64,000 nt of DNA from Podochytrium sp. JEL0797 (GCA_027596195.1 JADGJG010000009.1:54456-118455); one strand, 5' to 3'. Numbered from the stretch's first letter, positions 23,864-34,678 are shown. Notes: a model not told the origin generated them from the letters alone. Made by a program: numbers and translations.

Positions 23864-24483
23864 AGGAATATTTTGAATCGGTGACGATTCGACGAGAAAC
23901 ATATTTTCTAAAGCTGTTCGTTTCTGACGGCGCAGAAAAAAAAGATTTTCAAAATCGTGACTGATCTCATCCGCAACCAAACACCCCCAAAAGCATAACA
24001 TAACAAGCAGTGAGTTCCACCCTCCATCCTTATTCCACCTCTCTTTCCCCTACCTTTCACCCGAGCAAGCGATATTGAGCGAGTGAGCGAGGGCGCGCAT
24101 GAAGGAGTGATGATTTACGCGAACACGTAATATATGTATCGCACAACTTTGCAAGAGGCACGGTCGCGTCAAAGTTTGGGTGAATATCTTCACATGGCGA
24201 TACTAGGGGAGGGGTGGGGGCCTCTCGGGGTGTGAGGAAATTTGATCATTTGGACACCTTCAGATAGTCTCCCTTCCTTCTTCAACATTTTTTCCTTTCT
24301 CTCCCGCTCTGTCTATTCTTTGAGCTCATGGAGTGGGATATCATTTTCGACGGACCTTATTTGCACACCCCTTCCCCCAAAACGAGACCCTCCTCCCTCC
24401 CCCCCTCACTCCGTCAGATGTAAATCCTTGGTAAATCCGAACACTGAAATTTTTTTGCCATTCATCCAGATCAAAACACAAAA
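23864..24483. other. Intergenic region, nothing recognised
   Basis: Between ALG12 and the small orphan gene. It is T/C-rich in the last 250 bp, which fits a fungal pyrimidine-rich promoter, but I see no RNA gene, repeat or convincing open frame. Confidence 0.4.
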
Positions 24484-24959
24484 ATGTTCTTCATGATCAC
24501 AACTTTCGTCCGCGACTTGTTCAAAGGCGCGATTGGCGCAGTGAAAGGCAAGGGCCAGGCCCTTCTGGACCTGTGCCAAACGTTGTCGCACAGAAAGAGA
24601 AAGGAACTGTTCATCGCAATTTTGACAGAGGGAATCAAGAAGGATAAATTGATTACCACGTTTGATGCTGTGTTCCTGATGAGCAAGCATGGGTTTTTAA
24701 CGGATTCCGAGTTTTGCGCGTAGTAAGATATTTTATTTTTTATTTATTTTACTGTTTTGATACTTATTTTGATGGACAGCTCCCGTAGCGTTGCCGCGAA
24801 ATTGAAGCCCGACCAGATCGACTATGTTGTGAAAACCTGGATGCCTATAGTACGATTCACTTTGAACGCGCTTCGTCAGAAATCTCGATCAAGGAACCCA
24901 TCACCAAGCTGAAGCCGTGGTGGTCCCGATTTGGCTGCTGCGGCTTTGAAGACTTGTAA
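24484..24959 (+). CDS. Small orphan protein, 124 residues
   Basis: Three exons (24484-24722, 24780-24849, 24894-24959) join in frame with canonical GT..AG introns of 57 and 44 bp. The protein begins MFFMITTFVRDLFKGAIGAV, contains a basic RKRKELFIAILTEG stretch and ends WWSRFGCCGFEDL. It looks mainly helical, with alternating hydrophobic and basic residues; the N terminus could be a weak hydrophobic anchor. I do not recognise a family. Two decayed partial copies lie within 1.8 kb downstream, showing the locus has been duplicated. The matched splice structure supports a real gene, but expression is unproven. Confidence 0.5.
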
Positions 24960-25719
24960 ATCAAGACCACGCCCTGCTACACAATTGGTCTTCCCCCCTA
25001 TCGGTCCAAAGCTGTCTCAAAATGTCTGTCAAAATGTCTTGGCCTTTTATTTCTGTTTGTTTTTGAATTGCCGCGTGAGAATGCTTGAAAATCGAAAAAG
25101 TGGCTGAAAAACGGAATGGAATTGGTGGTTCCAGCAATGAATTGGAGCGGGAAAAACGGGCTCTCTTTCTTTTTCCTCTTCACGGTATACTAATGGGCGG
25201 AAAATTAATACATGAACTGAGAAAGAGCGTTTTCGAATGGCCCTGTGTGGGTGCATTGACAGAGGAGAATTGGAGTGGAATACTTCATTTTTTAATTACT
25301 ATTTTTTTTGTTTAGAAAATTTGTAATGCATGATTAATAATTTGCCAAATGTAATAAAAAAGACTTTAGAGAACCCATCACCCAGAAACTTTTAATATCA
25401 GAAGGTGGCGTGAAAAATGGTATGATAGTTTAACGGCCATCACGCGCAAGGAGGAATTGGTGGCACACTATTGCCTTCATTATGTTTCGCCGTTACCGGG
25501 TTTGCCAGGATGCTGGATGTGGGTCAGCTGCGATATGCCGTGAAGGAGCCTGGATTTCGCTGGGTTCTTGGGAGTGCGAAATGCGAACCCCTGAAAACAA
25601 CGAATGATAATTCCATGCATTTTTGCATAGACTTTAATCCCTCTGAAAATCAGTATATAAATTATTTGCAGCGCGGTGCCACTGCCTGGCGACACTGCTT
25701 TGAACCTCCAAAACAGAAA

Positions 25720-25866
25720 AATGATCTTCATTATCTCGGCTTTCTTCCGCAACTTGTTCAAAGTCGCAATTGGCGCAGTGGAAAAGGCCACCAATAACCC
25801 ATCCCCAAGCCAAAGCCGTGGTGGTCGAGACTTTGCCGCTGTAGCCACGAGGACTTGTCAATCAAG
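25720..25866 (+). pseudogene. Decayed, internally deleted copy of the orphan gene
   Basis: Starts with ATG and matches the first ~25 codons of the 24484 gene (IGAV and FFRNLFK are recognisable). It then jumps directly to sequence matching its last exon (CCAAAGCCGTGGTGGTCGAG against the WWSR region). All of the middle, including both introns and the RKRKEL segment, is missing and the frame is shifted at the end. Clearly non-functional as a copy. Confidence 0.7.
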
Positions 25867-26194
25867 CTTTCTTCATACCACACCCTCACCTTGCTACGCC
25901 CCAGGCTCCAGCTATGAATTAGAACAAAATTTCTTTTTCCTCTTTTCATTAGTAGCGGACTAACAGTTGAATTCAGAAAGTGTTTTCGAACTGCCCTGTG
26001 TAAATTCGTTTTTCTTTTTAAATTATTTTTTTTATATTTAGAAAATTAAAAATGGACCGCAGTCCAGATTGGCTTGGACTGCAAGTGGGTGTAGCCTTGT
26101 AAGAGTTGGCCGCCTGAAGATCAGTTACACGGGATCTGCCCCCCCCCCCCCCCTTCCCCCCTTCAGTCTGATGGCAGAGCCCAGCGTCGACATT

Positions 26195-26295
26195 TTATAA
26201 GAAAGGAACTCTTTCTTGCGATTCTGAAAAAATGCCTCATGATGGACAAATTGCACTTGGGTTTTTGGCGGATTCCGATGTTTGCGCGCCGCTCG
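26195..26295 (+). pseudogene. Fragment of the orphan gene (3' part of exon 1)
   Basis: About 100 bp match the second half of exon 1 of the 24484 gene: RKELFLAIL corresponds to RKELFIAIL, and LGFLADSDVCA to HGFLTDSEFCA. There are internal deletions and no flanking start or splice donor. This is the very segment missing from the copy at 25720. Confidence 0.65.
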
Positions 26296-26675
26296 CTCTT
26301 AAATAATACGTTCAGATAAATTTAAGAAGTTTCCAAGAGGCTGTCAAGAGGCTGTCTTCTCTCTTGTCCTCAGTTTGGATCGCAGATGAGCAAGCCGCTC
26401 CGGCATCGCTAGTTACCCTTTCGGAATTTGGAGAAAAATAAACGAGTTGGTGGGAGTTTTCCTAATCTAGTGCAATTCATGTGAGCCAGTTGGCGGGATA
26501 GGATAGGATATAATGGGCAGCCTGGGTTTTGTCAGGAGGCGCGAAATTACGAACCCCTGAAAACAAAAAATGATAATTTCATGCATTGCTCGTAAGAGCT
26601 GAATCCTTCGGAAATTAGTATCTAAATTTTTAATGTGGGCTTGTGGTGGCGGCAGACGGGCAAGTGGGGGGTTTA

Positions 26676-27470
26676 AAGAAACGAATGGAGGATTTGGAGG
26701 CAGAGAAAGGTTAGTTTGGTTTTTATTCACCCCGTTGCGAGTAACTCTCTTCTCGGCCACAAAAGATGAGCTGAAACAGGCCCGCCTCTACTCGCGAGGC
26801 CAAATTGGTGACCAAAGCCGTTGTCCTTCAAGGCAAACTAGATATAGAGACAGACAATAGTAAGAAGCATTTAAGGTCTTCGCGCCGCGGTGGGAGTTCT
26901 CAGACTCGACAAAACTCGAACACTAACTGGTTCAATGGGCAAATCGACAACCTCGAGTCTGAGGTCGAACGTCTCCGTACTCACGCTCAAGTCGCTCCAG
27001 GCTGCACCTCCTGCGACCTCAAGGTGACAATTTTTCTCTCATCAAGAGTTCCAGAGTGCTAATATGGAAGAAAAGAGCAGCTCTTAGTGCACAACTCCCC
27101 TCCCGACCAAATCATCCTGGATCACGCGCAAACCAAAAACGTCGGTCTTCTCCACCTGCACTCTGTGAATATGCCGCGTGGTTGCACGCAAAAAAACGTC
27201 CTGGCCCGTTTATTGCGCCCAGGCAAACTCATTCCAAGAGGGCCGGAGGGGTTCAATGAAAACTCCCGCAAGGAATTTTTTTGGGCTGTCGTGCGTCTGT
27301 TGACTGGAAGAGCCCCCCCTCCTCTCCTTTCACTGCATGGTCATCATCTATGCAGTGCCAGTCAGCTGCATTTTTTACCTGCGCCAAACACGCGCTCAAC
27401 CACATCAAGAGTGACCTCATTGACAAGGGAACAGACGCGTGTGCAGGGTAGACAACAGTACAAATCGTGA
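26676..27470 (+). pseudogene. Broken gene for an unidentified coiled-coil protein
   Basis: Pieces join through apparent introns: KKRMEDLEAEK ends at a GT donor (26709) and continues after the acceptor near 26765 as DELKQARLYSR. The natural continuation EAKLVTKAVVLQGKLD is in another frame, as if two bases were lost near 26796. A second intron (about 27023-27071) joins CDLK to QLLVHNSPPDQIILDH, and the frame runs to a stop near 27470. Heptad-like spacing suggests a coiled coil. No family is recognised. It could be a pseudogene, a sequencing error, or a gene with an unusual splice site. Confidence 0.4.
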
Positions 27471-27600
27471 GAGGCAGAATTGATTCGGGATATTCACAGG
27501 GTATGAAAGAAGTTGTAGTCGAAAGAAAACCAGAAGTGAGGAGTGGCGCAAAAAGGGAATGCTTTTTGAAACTGTACAACTCAAATGGGGGAAAAAAAAC

Positions 27601-28948
27601 TCAAAAGTAAATTCTCATGGCTTGATCTCCTTTCCCTTCCGAAGGGCAATAAGGACACTTGAATTTGATGGCCATGTTTCCTTTGCCGAGACGCAGCAGA
27701 CTCTCTTTGCAGACAACGTGGCCACAGACCATCATCTTGGAGTAAAAACAGTTTAAAACACACGAAGGGGATCGTAAAGTTGAAAAGGACGCCACTCACC
27801 ATGGGTGGATTCTCTTTTGTACCCAGCTCCTTACTCACAGGACACGCAAATACGGAATGAAACCTCTGCCGATCCAACAACGGAATCTCAACTGGAAGTT
27901 CTCCCTGCGAACTCCATTCAAGCCCACTCTGCTCCTTCAGGATGGAAGACATTTTGATAATGGTTGGCAACGCGCTCACGCCCGCTGAGATGCAGGTGTG
28001 GAGCGGGGATTCGGCCGGGAGATTCAGGAGGAGACAAAAGTCGCGCGTGAATTGGACCGAAAGGTCTGTCCAGGCGGTGGTGTCGGTGAGATCTTTGTAG
28101 GGGGAATCGGCAATGTTCTTTGTGTAGAGAAGGCAGCACATAAGCTTTTGGATTTCTGTAGGGGGGGTTTGTTTGTTGGGTGAGACACTTTTGTGGTGGG
28201 GTGACAAGACTGACGTACCCTTCAAGTGCGAGTTTTTGAAGGGGGTGAATTTGGCCTGGGCATACTGCAGTGCGGAGTCGCGATCACCGACACAGACACC
28301 AGCGACGCCAAACAGCAGCTTCAGAAATTGAAGCCGCACCACGGCAAATTCGAGATCCGACGCGGCTTTCGCGAGTTCAGCCCTGTGGACATCGATCCAC
28401 TGCGCCAGCGGGTGCAGGTCGAATGCCTTGATGTGATCCATGATGGTGAACATTGTGTGGAACTCTGCGTCGTTTGGCATTTCTCTGCTCGCCTCGTTCG
28501 CGAAGTGGTTTGCGATTTCGAAGCGACCGTCGCGCACGAGGTGCAGTGCGATTGCGTCAGCGAGGGTGTCAGTCTTGGTGTCGAGCGCGTGTGGGTTCCA
28601 CAAGTTGTCGTGGAGTGGTTTGAAGCGTTTGTCGACGGCCTTTGCGACTTTGTTTGCGGCGCCGTGGAGCGATTTGTGCGCGTCGAGAGACGTGTTTTGG
28701 AAGGTGCGGAGGGCGCCAGGGAGAAGAGCGAGTTTGGCTGCCGCGTCTGGCAGAGTGCCTGGCAGAGTGCCTGGCATCGTGTCTGCCAGGCTGCCTGCCA
28801 GGCTGCCTGCCACGCGCCCCGCCACGAGCTGCGCGCGCACGTCCTCCAAAAGCGCAAGCACCCCGTCGAGTGCGGCTTCTGTCGTGGCTGCGCACGCCCG
28901 CTGTTTGCTCAACACTGCCGATTTGTCAAACTCGCTGAGTGTGTCCAT
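27601..28948 (-). CDS. RMND5/GID2-type subunit of the GID/CTLH E3 ubiquitin ligase
   Basis: Catalytic RING-type subunit of the GID (CTLH) complex, which in yeast degrades gluconeogenic enzymes. Exons 28219-28948, 27800-28155 and 27601-27735 join in frame to 406 residues. After an alpha-helical N terminus and an Ala/Gly/Pro-rich tandem repeat, the CTLH/CRA-like part includes FANEASREMPNDAEFHTMF and LHPLAQWIDVHRAEL. The degenerate RING near the C terminus reads FACPVSKELGT, MVCGHVVCKESLLRL and KFKCPYCPSEG; this is the incomplete zinc-ligand pattern usual for RMND5. It starts 28 bp from the divergent acyl-CoA dehydrogenase. Confidence 0.9.
28740..28806. repeat. 12-bp minisatellite with complementary halves inside the RMND5-like gene
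   Basis: Two TGGCAGAGTGCC units are followed by two CTGCCAGGCTGC units. The TGGCAG and CTGCCA cores are reverse complements, so the array can fold into a long hairpin. On the coding (minus) strand it encodes an AGSLAGSLADTMPGTLPGTLP-like low-complexity linker (first 20 residues: AGSLAGSLADTMPGTLPGTL). Length variation would keep frame, since each unit is four codons. Confidence 0.7.
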
Positions 28949-28976
28949 TTGTCTTTGAAAAAAAACAGTGCCGAAA
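28949..28976. promoter_or_regulatory. 28-bp spacer between divergent start codons
   Basis: Only 28 bp, A-rich on the plus strand, separate the RMND5-like start (28948, minus) and the acyl-CoA dehydrogenase start (28977, plus). Transcription start sites must lie in this spacer or inside the opposite coding region. No TATA box is visible. Confidence 0.5.
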
Positions 28977-30608
28977 ATGTCTGCATTCCTCCTCCTCTCC
29001 CCAAAGGTCCAAGACCTCTACACCAAGCTCAAAGACTTTGTCAACCTCGAATGCATCCCTGCAGAGAAACTCTACCATGCCCAACTCGGCGCCATCGGCT
29101 CCCCACAACGATGGTCCATCATCCCCCCCGTCATTGAAACCCTCAAGACAAAAGCCCGCGTCCTCGGCCTCTGGAACATCTTCCTCCCTCCCGTCTACGC
29201 ACAATACTCCCCCGGCTTCACGAACCTCGAATACGCGGTCCTGTGTGAACTGATGGGAAGATCCTGGCTCGCTCCGGAAGCTTGCAACTGTGCTGCCCCG
29301 GATACGGGGAATATGGAGGTATTTGCCAAGTATGGCACTCAGGCGCAAAAGGACAAGTGGCTTAAGCCGCTCATGGACGGAAAGATTCGGTCCGCGTTTG
29401 CCATGACGGAGCCTGGCGTCGCGTCTGCCGATGCCACGAATATCGAGACGAGTATTGTGAGGGATGAAAAGAGAAAAGAGTATGTGATTAACGGCAAGAA
29501 GTGGTGGATCAGTGGCGCTGGTGCGTAGTGTTCCCCGCGCTCATTTGTCAGCCTCTCTTCAATGATATGCTGACACATTTTCAATTGCCATTTGCCAGGC
29601 GACCCCAGATGCAAAGTTTACCTCTTGATGGGCAAGACAGACTTTGGTGCCAAGAAGCACTTGCAACAGAGTGTCGTGATTGTGCCAGGTCGGTCAACAA
29701 TCACGAATATGCCACACCCACGAGATCTGGTGCCACATTGAAAGGCATCGAAATGACTAACACAACTCTTCCTCCACCATTCAGCCGACGCTCCCGGAAT
29801 CCAAATCACGCGTCCCATGCTCATCTTTGGATACGACGACGCCGCGCACGGACACTGCGAGATTGTGTTCAAGGACGTGAGAATCCCGTTCGACAACATG
29901 ATTCTGGGTGAAGGCAGAGGCTTTGAGGTTGTGCAAGGAAGACTGGGACCAGGTAAAATTGCTCCTTTTTATTTTCCCGCTTTTGTTCTCGGAGGAAATT
30001 AGTGGTGACTTTTTTTAATCACTTGCGCCACAATAATATTACAGGCCGCATTCATCATTGTATGAGATCCATTGGTCTGGCAGAACGAGCTTTAGACCAC
30101 CACATCCTCCGCACAACCGACCCCACCCGCAAAACGTTCGGAAAACTCATTGCAGAGCACGATCCAACGCCCATCGCCCTCTCGCGCCTCGAAATCGACC
30201 AAGCGCGTCTCCTCGTCCTCAAAGCCGCCGACACGATCGACAAACACGGCGCCAAAGCGGCCCTCAAGGAGATTGGGATGGCCAAGATTGTGGTTCCACA
30301 GATGGCGTGTCGCGTGATTGATCGCGCGATTCAGGCGCATGGGGCCGCGGGGGTGAGTCAGGATTTCCCAATGGCGTACATGTATGCCATGATGAGAACG
30401 TTGAGGATTGCGGATGGTGAGTTGTTTTTTTTTAGTTCGTTTCAACTTCTTTACCTGGAAGAAACGCGTTAACGGCCATTTTTTGGCAGGTCCCGATGAG
30501 GTTCATATGAAACAGGTTGCTATGTATGAATTGAAACGCAGCGCGGCGCTTCGTGACCAGCACATTTTGCAATCCGAAATCGAAGCCAACTTCATGGCCA
30601 AGCTTTGA
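28977..30608 (+). CDS. Acyl-CoA dehydrogenase, ACAD10/11-like, with PTS1
   Basis: FAD-dependent enzyme that introduces the 2,3 double bond into acyl-CoA in beta-oxidation. Exons 28977-29520, 29599-29688, 29785-29952, 30045-30416 and 30490-30608 join in frame to 430 residues. Marks: [18 protein letters not shown] (flavin-binding loop), [29 protein letters not shown], and a C-terminal [18 protein letters not shown] of the ACAD10/11 type. It ends NFMAKL; AKL is a PTS1-type signal, so peroxisomal localisation is likely, as for mammalian ACAD11. It lacks the kinase-like N-terminal domain of animal ACAD10/11, as stand-alone fungal forms do. Electron acceptor and chain-length preference are unknown. 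Confidence 0.88.
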
Positions 30609-30679
30609 ACAAATTGTTGGGACAAATTTTTCCCTGTTGGAGATGACTGAGACGAGGGGCGGCGGGAATTTTTTCTATT

Positions 30680-32657
30680 TCAATCCTTCTCAATATGATC
30701 ATCTTGATGATGCAGCAGTCCTTCCTCGGCCTTATGTCCAAACACAGACACCCACGACGCCGCAAAAGGACCTCCAAGCATAATCGCCGAAACCATACAC
30801 GCAAACACGATGCGAGAGAATTTGTCCGCCTCCGTGCCTTGCAGTTTGTACTGATGCACGAGTTCGATGGTGGTGGTTGACAGAGCGGCCTTTTTGCGGA
30901 AGGGGGAGGTGGTTCGTTAATTCCTCGGACTCGTTCTTCACACGCGCTTGGTTTGGTTTTACCTGCACACTCGCCTTCCCCGCCCAAAGACCACATGTGA
31001 ACACCTGCTCATCGACCGTGAGACCTGCCAACTGGGCCGTCAAAAACGACAGGACCATGCGAACGCAAATCGACAGCAACACGCACACGAGGGAAAGCAT
31101 GAGAATCCGGGGTTCGATTTCAACAAAGCAAACGGACGCGCCGATTAGGGGGAAGAGGAACGGTTCGGCAAGGTTCCAGAGGAGTTTCAACCTTGGGGTT
31201 TTCCACGCGGGGAGATAAGGGAGAAATTTAGCACACATTTATTGCCAAAACGGACAACAAAAACAAAACTCACCGCTTATTCGACGCATCTACATGATCC
31301 TTCTCCCACACATTCCCAATCACAGCCCAACACACAATCACACAACTCGACGCCGCGCCCGGGAACCCAAAACTCTTCAACACCATCATGGCACAAGTCG
31401 AAGTCACAAAAATGAGCGTGGTTGACACGGGTTCCGCGAGTTTACGAGGCGACAGGTACGCGCCAAGAAGGCCGAATAAGAGTCCGCCCCCAATTCCGAG
31501 GAGGAGTTCTTCAATCGCGCGGGTGTACCAGGACGTGTGTTCGATGGCGGGGAGGGAGGGGTCGGTGGGGTGATCAAGTTCGTGGGCGTGGCCAAAGATG
31601 GCGGCGAGTGCGATTCCGAATCCACTAAACGCGCGCACACCAAATTAATTCTCAACTTTCATCGCAACCCCCCCATACGCGTGAACTCTCACCTCGTCGC
31701 AATCAACACATCCAGCCCCGTCGCAGCCAGCAACAACGGCGGCACACGTGAAGTCTTCCATCCCGGTCGATCGAGGAGGTTCAACAGTAGTGGTACGACA
31801 ACCCCCGGCGACACGGACGCGACGCCAAACGCGAGGGTGAAGCACCACGGGGTCGACATGTGGAACACGAGACCAACGAGACCCGCGAGGAAAAAGGATT
31901 CGAGGAGGACGGGGATCGTTCCCATGAGGAGGACGGGGTAGAAATTGGATTTGATGATCTTGGAGTTTTTGTTGAGTTTAGTGGTTCCAACTTTTGGGAG
32001 GAGTGATTACCGAGGTTTGGAGGGAAAGTCCCGCCCGCGCCGTCACAGCCGAAAGCGCCATTGTCCAAAGCGGTGTTGTCCAAGAATGCGGCAGTGGAAC
32101 GATAATACTCCGAAACAGATTCCGCAGCAACAGACCCGTGAGAAGCATTCCCAACATGGCGGGTTGCTTCAACTTCTCGGCCACACGTCCACCTAAACAA
32201 CCGCCGGTTTGTTGTTTTAGTCAACTGAGAAAGCTGTCAAACCTCCAACCACACAAACAGCTTTACCTGCAACCCCTAACGAGACCACCGCCACCAATGA
32301 AAACAAGAGCTTCAAAAACGATTGCGGCGCATTATGGTCATGCTCGTCTGTTTGTTGATGCGGGTGTTCGTGTTTGACTTCTCCTTTGGGTTCCAACGCT
32401 TCGATATGTGCGAGTTCGTGGGGACCGACACCAGCCTCAACTGGATCCGCCGGGTGTTTCTTTTGTTTTGTGTCGAGTTTGGCTTGTTCGTTTGCGGGGG
32501 GGTTGTTGTCGCGGGCGGCGAGGGGTAATCGTGCGGAGAGTGTGGTGTGGGGAATCGAAGGGAAAGAGGATGCGTCTATGGAGGGGTCTGGTAGTATTGA
32601 TGCATGCGTTGTGGAAAGCAGGGCCAGGAGAAAGACCAGGGACTGGGTTTGACGCAT
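30680..32657 (-). CDS. Na+/H+ antiporter, NHA (SLC9B/CPA2) type
   Basis: Multi-pass cation/proton antiporter. The N terminus MRQTQSLVFLLALLSTTHA is a signal peptide or first anchor, followed by an acidic, His-rich linker (EHPHQQTDEHDHN). The transporter core, split by several introns, contains KLKQPAMLGMLLTGLLLRNL, then FGVASVSPGVVVPLLLNLL, the hallmark of NHA2-like proteins, and PPLLLAATGLDVLIATR where the paired-aspartate motif is expected. It continues with hydrophobic helices to a stop at 30680. The ion-binding site has one Asp (LDV) where NHA2 has two (FDD), which may change the coupling stoichiometry. KefB-type exchangers are an alternative. It is co-oriented with the RGS gene. Confidence 0.78.
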
Positions 32658-32807
32658 CTTAAAATTGAGGGAGGGGCGTGACTCACAGACGGAATGGCCC
32701 CAACCACGGAAATAGGAGTGAACATCATTTCATACATCCATTGATCTTTGTAACCTTCTATTAAATGAATAAAAAACAAATGTCGCGTCAAAGTTTATTC
32801 CTCGTGT

Positions 32808-33674
32808 TCAAGTTTGAATAATTTCACCTAGCCGTTTTAAAGAACTTGAAGAAACTCGCGTTTCACTCACATACTTCAAAAACTTTGGAAAACTGCTGTT
32901 CTTCATCGTGAGATAAACCTCCTCCATCAATAGCTTCAACACATCCTTCTGCACATCATTTTCCTCCCTCACGCGCCGCGCAAACGTTTCATACATCTTG
33001 CTTGGGACATTGATTTCGGAGGTACTTCCTGACGTGAAAAACTTGATCAAGATGTGTTCCAGCGCTTGCCGCTTTTGATCCGCAGTGATCAATTTTTTTT
33101 TGGACGCGCCGCCGTTCGCGGAGTGAGCAGAGCCTAAAGACCAGGTCGAAAAGGTGGCCAACGAGGCCAAACTCGCTCTCGATTTCGGTGTCGCCGCCCC
33201 AAGTGGCTTTGGATTCGAAACGCGTGTGCCGGATGAAGCTCCAGTGAAATCCAAATCGGCTTCCACACTTGCCAACGAGTCTTCACTCTCGAGAAGCGAT
33301 CGGAACGAGTAGGCTTGTTTGAGACTGCTTGGGTTTCCAGAGTGTGGTTCGACGGCTAGGAGACTTTTTTGGCTCCTGTTGTTTGGTGTTCCCGTGCTCG
33401 GTGACTCGTTTTGGATTTTGGGTCCATTGTCTTCGGAGGTTGCGGCTGGTCTGAAGGCGCACGGGAGGGGAGGAAGCGCAGGCGCGTGGTCTTCGACGAA
33501 ATGCCTGCGATAGCTCACGCAGGCTTCCCAAAAGTCGAGGTTCTCGACAGAGTATTCCACCGTTGACAGATATTGCCGAAACGCGTCGAGTGAGTAGGGT
33601 GGTCCGATTTCATCGCGTAGCACGCTCACGAGGGTTGTTGGCCGGGCCGATGCCATTGTTGGAGAGATTTCCAT
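32808..33674 (-). CDS. RGS-domain protein with split RGS domain
   Basis: Regulator of G-protein signalling, a GTPase-activating protein for G-alpha subunits. Single exon, about 288 residues from the Met at 33674 (MEISPTMASARPT; a second Met lies 6 codons later). The N-terminal half of the RGS fold, LVSVLRDEIGPPYSLDAFRQ and SVENLDFWEACVSYRRHF, is separated by about 120 Ser/Pro-rich residues from the second half, QALEHILIKFFTSGSTSEIN and LKLLMEEVYLTMKNSSFPKF. Such split RGS domains occur in fungi. Further upstream in-frame Met codons exist, but the sequence there is basic and unlike the family. No membrane segment is seen. Confidence 0.8.
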   Translation of the reverse strand: MEISPTMASARPTTLVSVLRDEIGPPYSLDAFRQYLSTVEYSVENLDFWEACVSYRRHFVEDHAPALPPLPCAFRPAATSEDNGPKIQNESPSTGTPNNRSQKSLLAVEPHSGNPSSLKQAYSFRSLLESEDSLASVEADLDFTGASSGTRVSNPKPLGAATPKSRASLASLATFSTWSLGSAHSANGGASKKKLITADQKRQALEHILIKFFTSGSTSEINVPSKMYETFARRVREENDVQKDVLKLLMEEVYLTMKNSSFPKFLKYVSETRVSSSSLKRLGEIIQT

Positions 33675-33744
33675 TGATATCTCCGCTCCCCCCGTTTTTC
33701 TCGCTTTCCGTTCCCTAACATTTATTACAAACAACTATTCAACA

Positions 33745-34678
33745 TCATTCTTTTACAGATGGAGGAGTTGCCGCGGCACTTGAAACTCCAGCACTCTCCG
33801 TCCCCTCTTCCACCTCCTCCAAATCCCTTCCATTTCCAAACGACTCAAACCCCACATCCGCATCCACTATCGACTCTTCGTCATCTTCCCCATCCAAATC
33901 ATCGTCCTCCTCAAAATAAGGGTTAAACAGCCCCAACTCCTTCCGATTCCCGGAGGAATGCATAAACTGCAGAAACGTGTCCAATTCAGGCAAGACGGGA
34001 GATCTTTCGCTTGATCCATGGTGTACATTCGAATTTGATGAGGACGGGCCTCCGTGCGGTGAATGTTCTGTGTCGCTTGAAACCGCCGCGATGGGCGCAG
34101 AGTCTTCCTCCGGGATCGCGACACCACGCCTCGTCTTTCGCTTTCTTTCCTTCAAACTAGGAGACTCGAGCCCCCGTTTCGTGCGTTTCGTGGCGTTCGA
34201 GGAGCCCATGGATCCGCGGCCGTATCGCTGTTGGAGGACGGCCACACCACCGCTGCTGGCGTTCGAGTTGTCTGCTTTGAGTCGGGTGTTGTCTTCCATG
34301 AATCGGTGTTGCATCTATCATGCCAAATGGTCAAACTGTGTTCGAGTTTGGTCTTGATCGCGGAATAACACAAACCTGAGTCCATTCGTCTCGCCCCGTC
34401 CGCTTCCATCGCTCGGGATCTTCCTCCCTTAATCGCTCTCGAAGTCGTACTTCATCGTGGTGCTGAGCATGGAGGAAGGGAATGAATCAGAGGGGAGAAA
34501 AGTGGCGTATTCAAGAAGGTACCAAACTGCGCAGGAGGGAGGCCAGTGCTTTGTGTTGCGCTGCAAGAGCATTGATTTGCGCAGTGGCGTCGTCGAGAAG
34601 CTTTTCGGTGATGGCGAGAGATGCATTGGCTTCGGAGGAGGAAGGCGTGGAGAACGGGGTTGGATCGACGAGGTCCAT
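33745..34678 (-). CDS. Unknown protein with coiled-coil start and acidic tail
   Basis: Three exons join in frame: MDLVDPTPFSTPSSSEANAS with a helical AITEKLLDDATAQINALAAQ segment; HHDEVRLRERLREEDPERWK; and a long last exon from MQHRFMED to a stop at 33745. The last exon is basic near TKRTKRGLESPSLKERKRKT (a possible nuclear localisation signal), Ser-rich, then strongly acidic (FEEDDDLDGEDDEESI). I do not recognise a family; the composition suggests a nuclear or chromatin-associated protein. The gene lies 71 bp upstream of the RGS gene start on the same strand. Confidence 0.6.

Larger units (their letters stand above)
25558..26628 (+). repeat. Two ~105-bp direct repeat copies in the duplicated region
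   Basis: A block at about 25558-25662 recurs at about 26523-26628, diverged but collinear, including a shared GAACCCCTGAAAACA segment and a shared GATAATT.CATGCAT segment. It is non-coding and lies in front of the first decayed copy of the orphan gene. A second pair, about 25120-25330 and about 25905-26055, repeats the 3' flank of the orphan gene. Together they show that a ~1 kb segment was duplicated and then eroded. A run of about 15 C residues lies near 26139-26153. Confidence 0.6.

Noticed and set aside
26139..26153. Poly-C tract as a functional element
   Set aside because: A homopolymer in decayed intergenic sequence, prone to slippage; no other sign of function.
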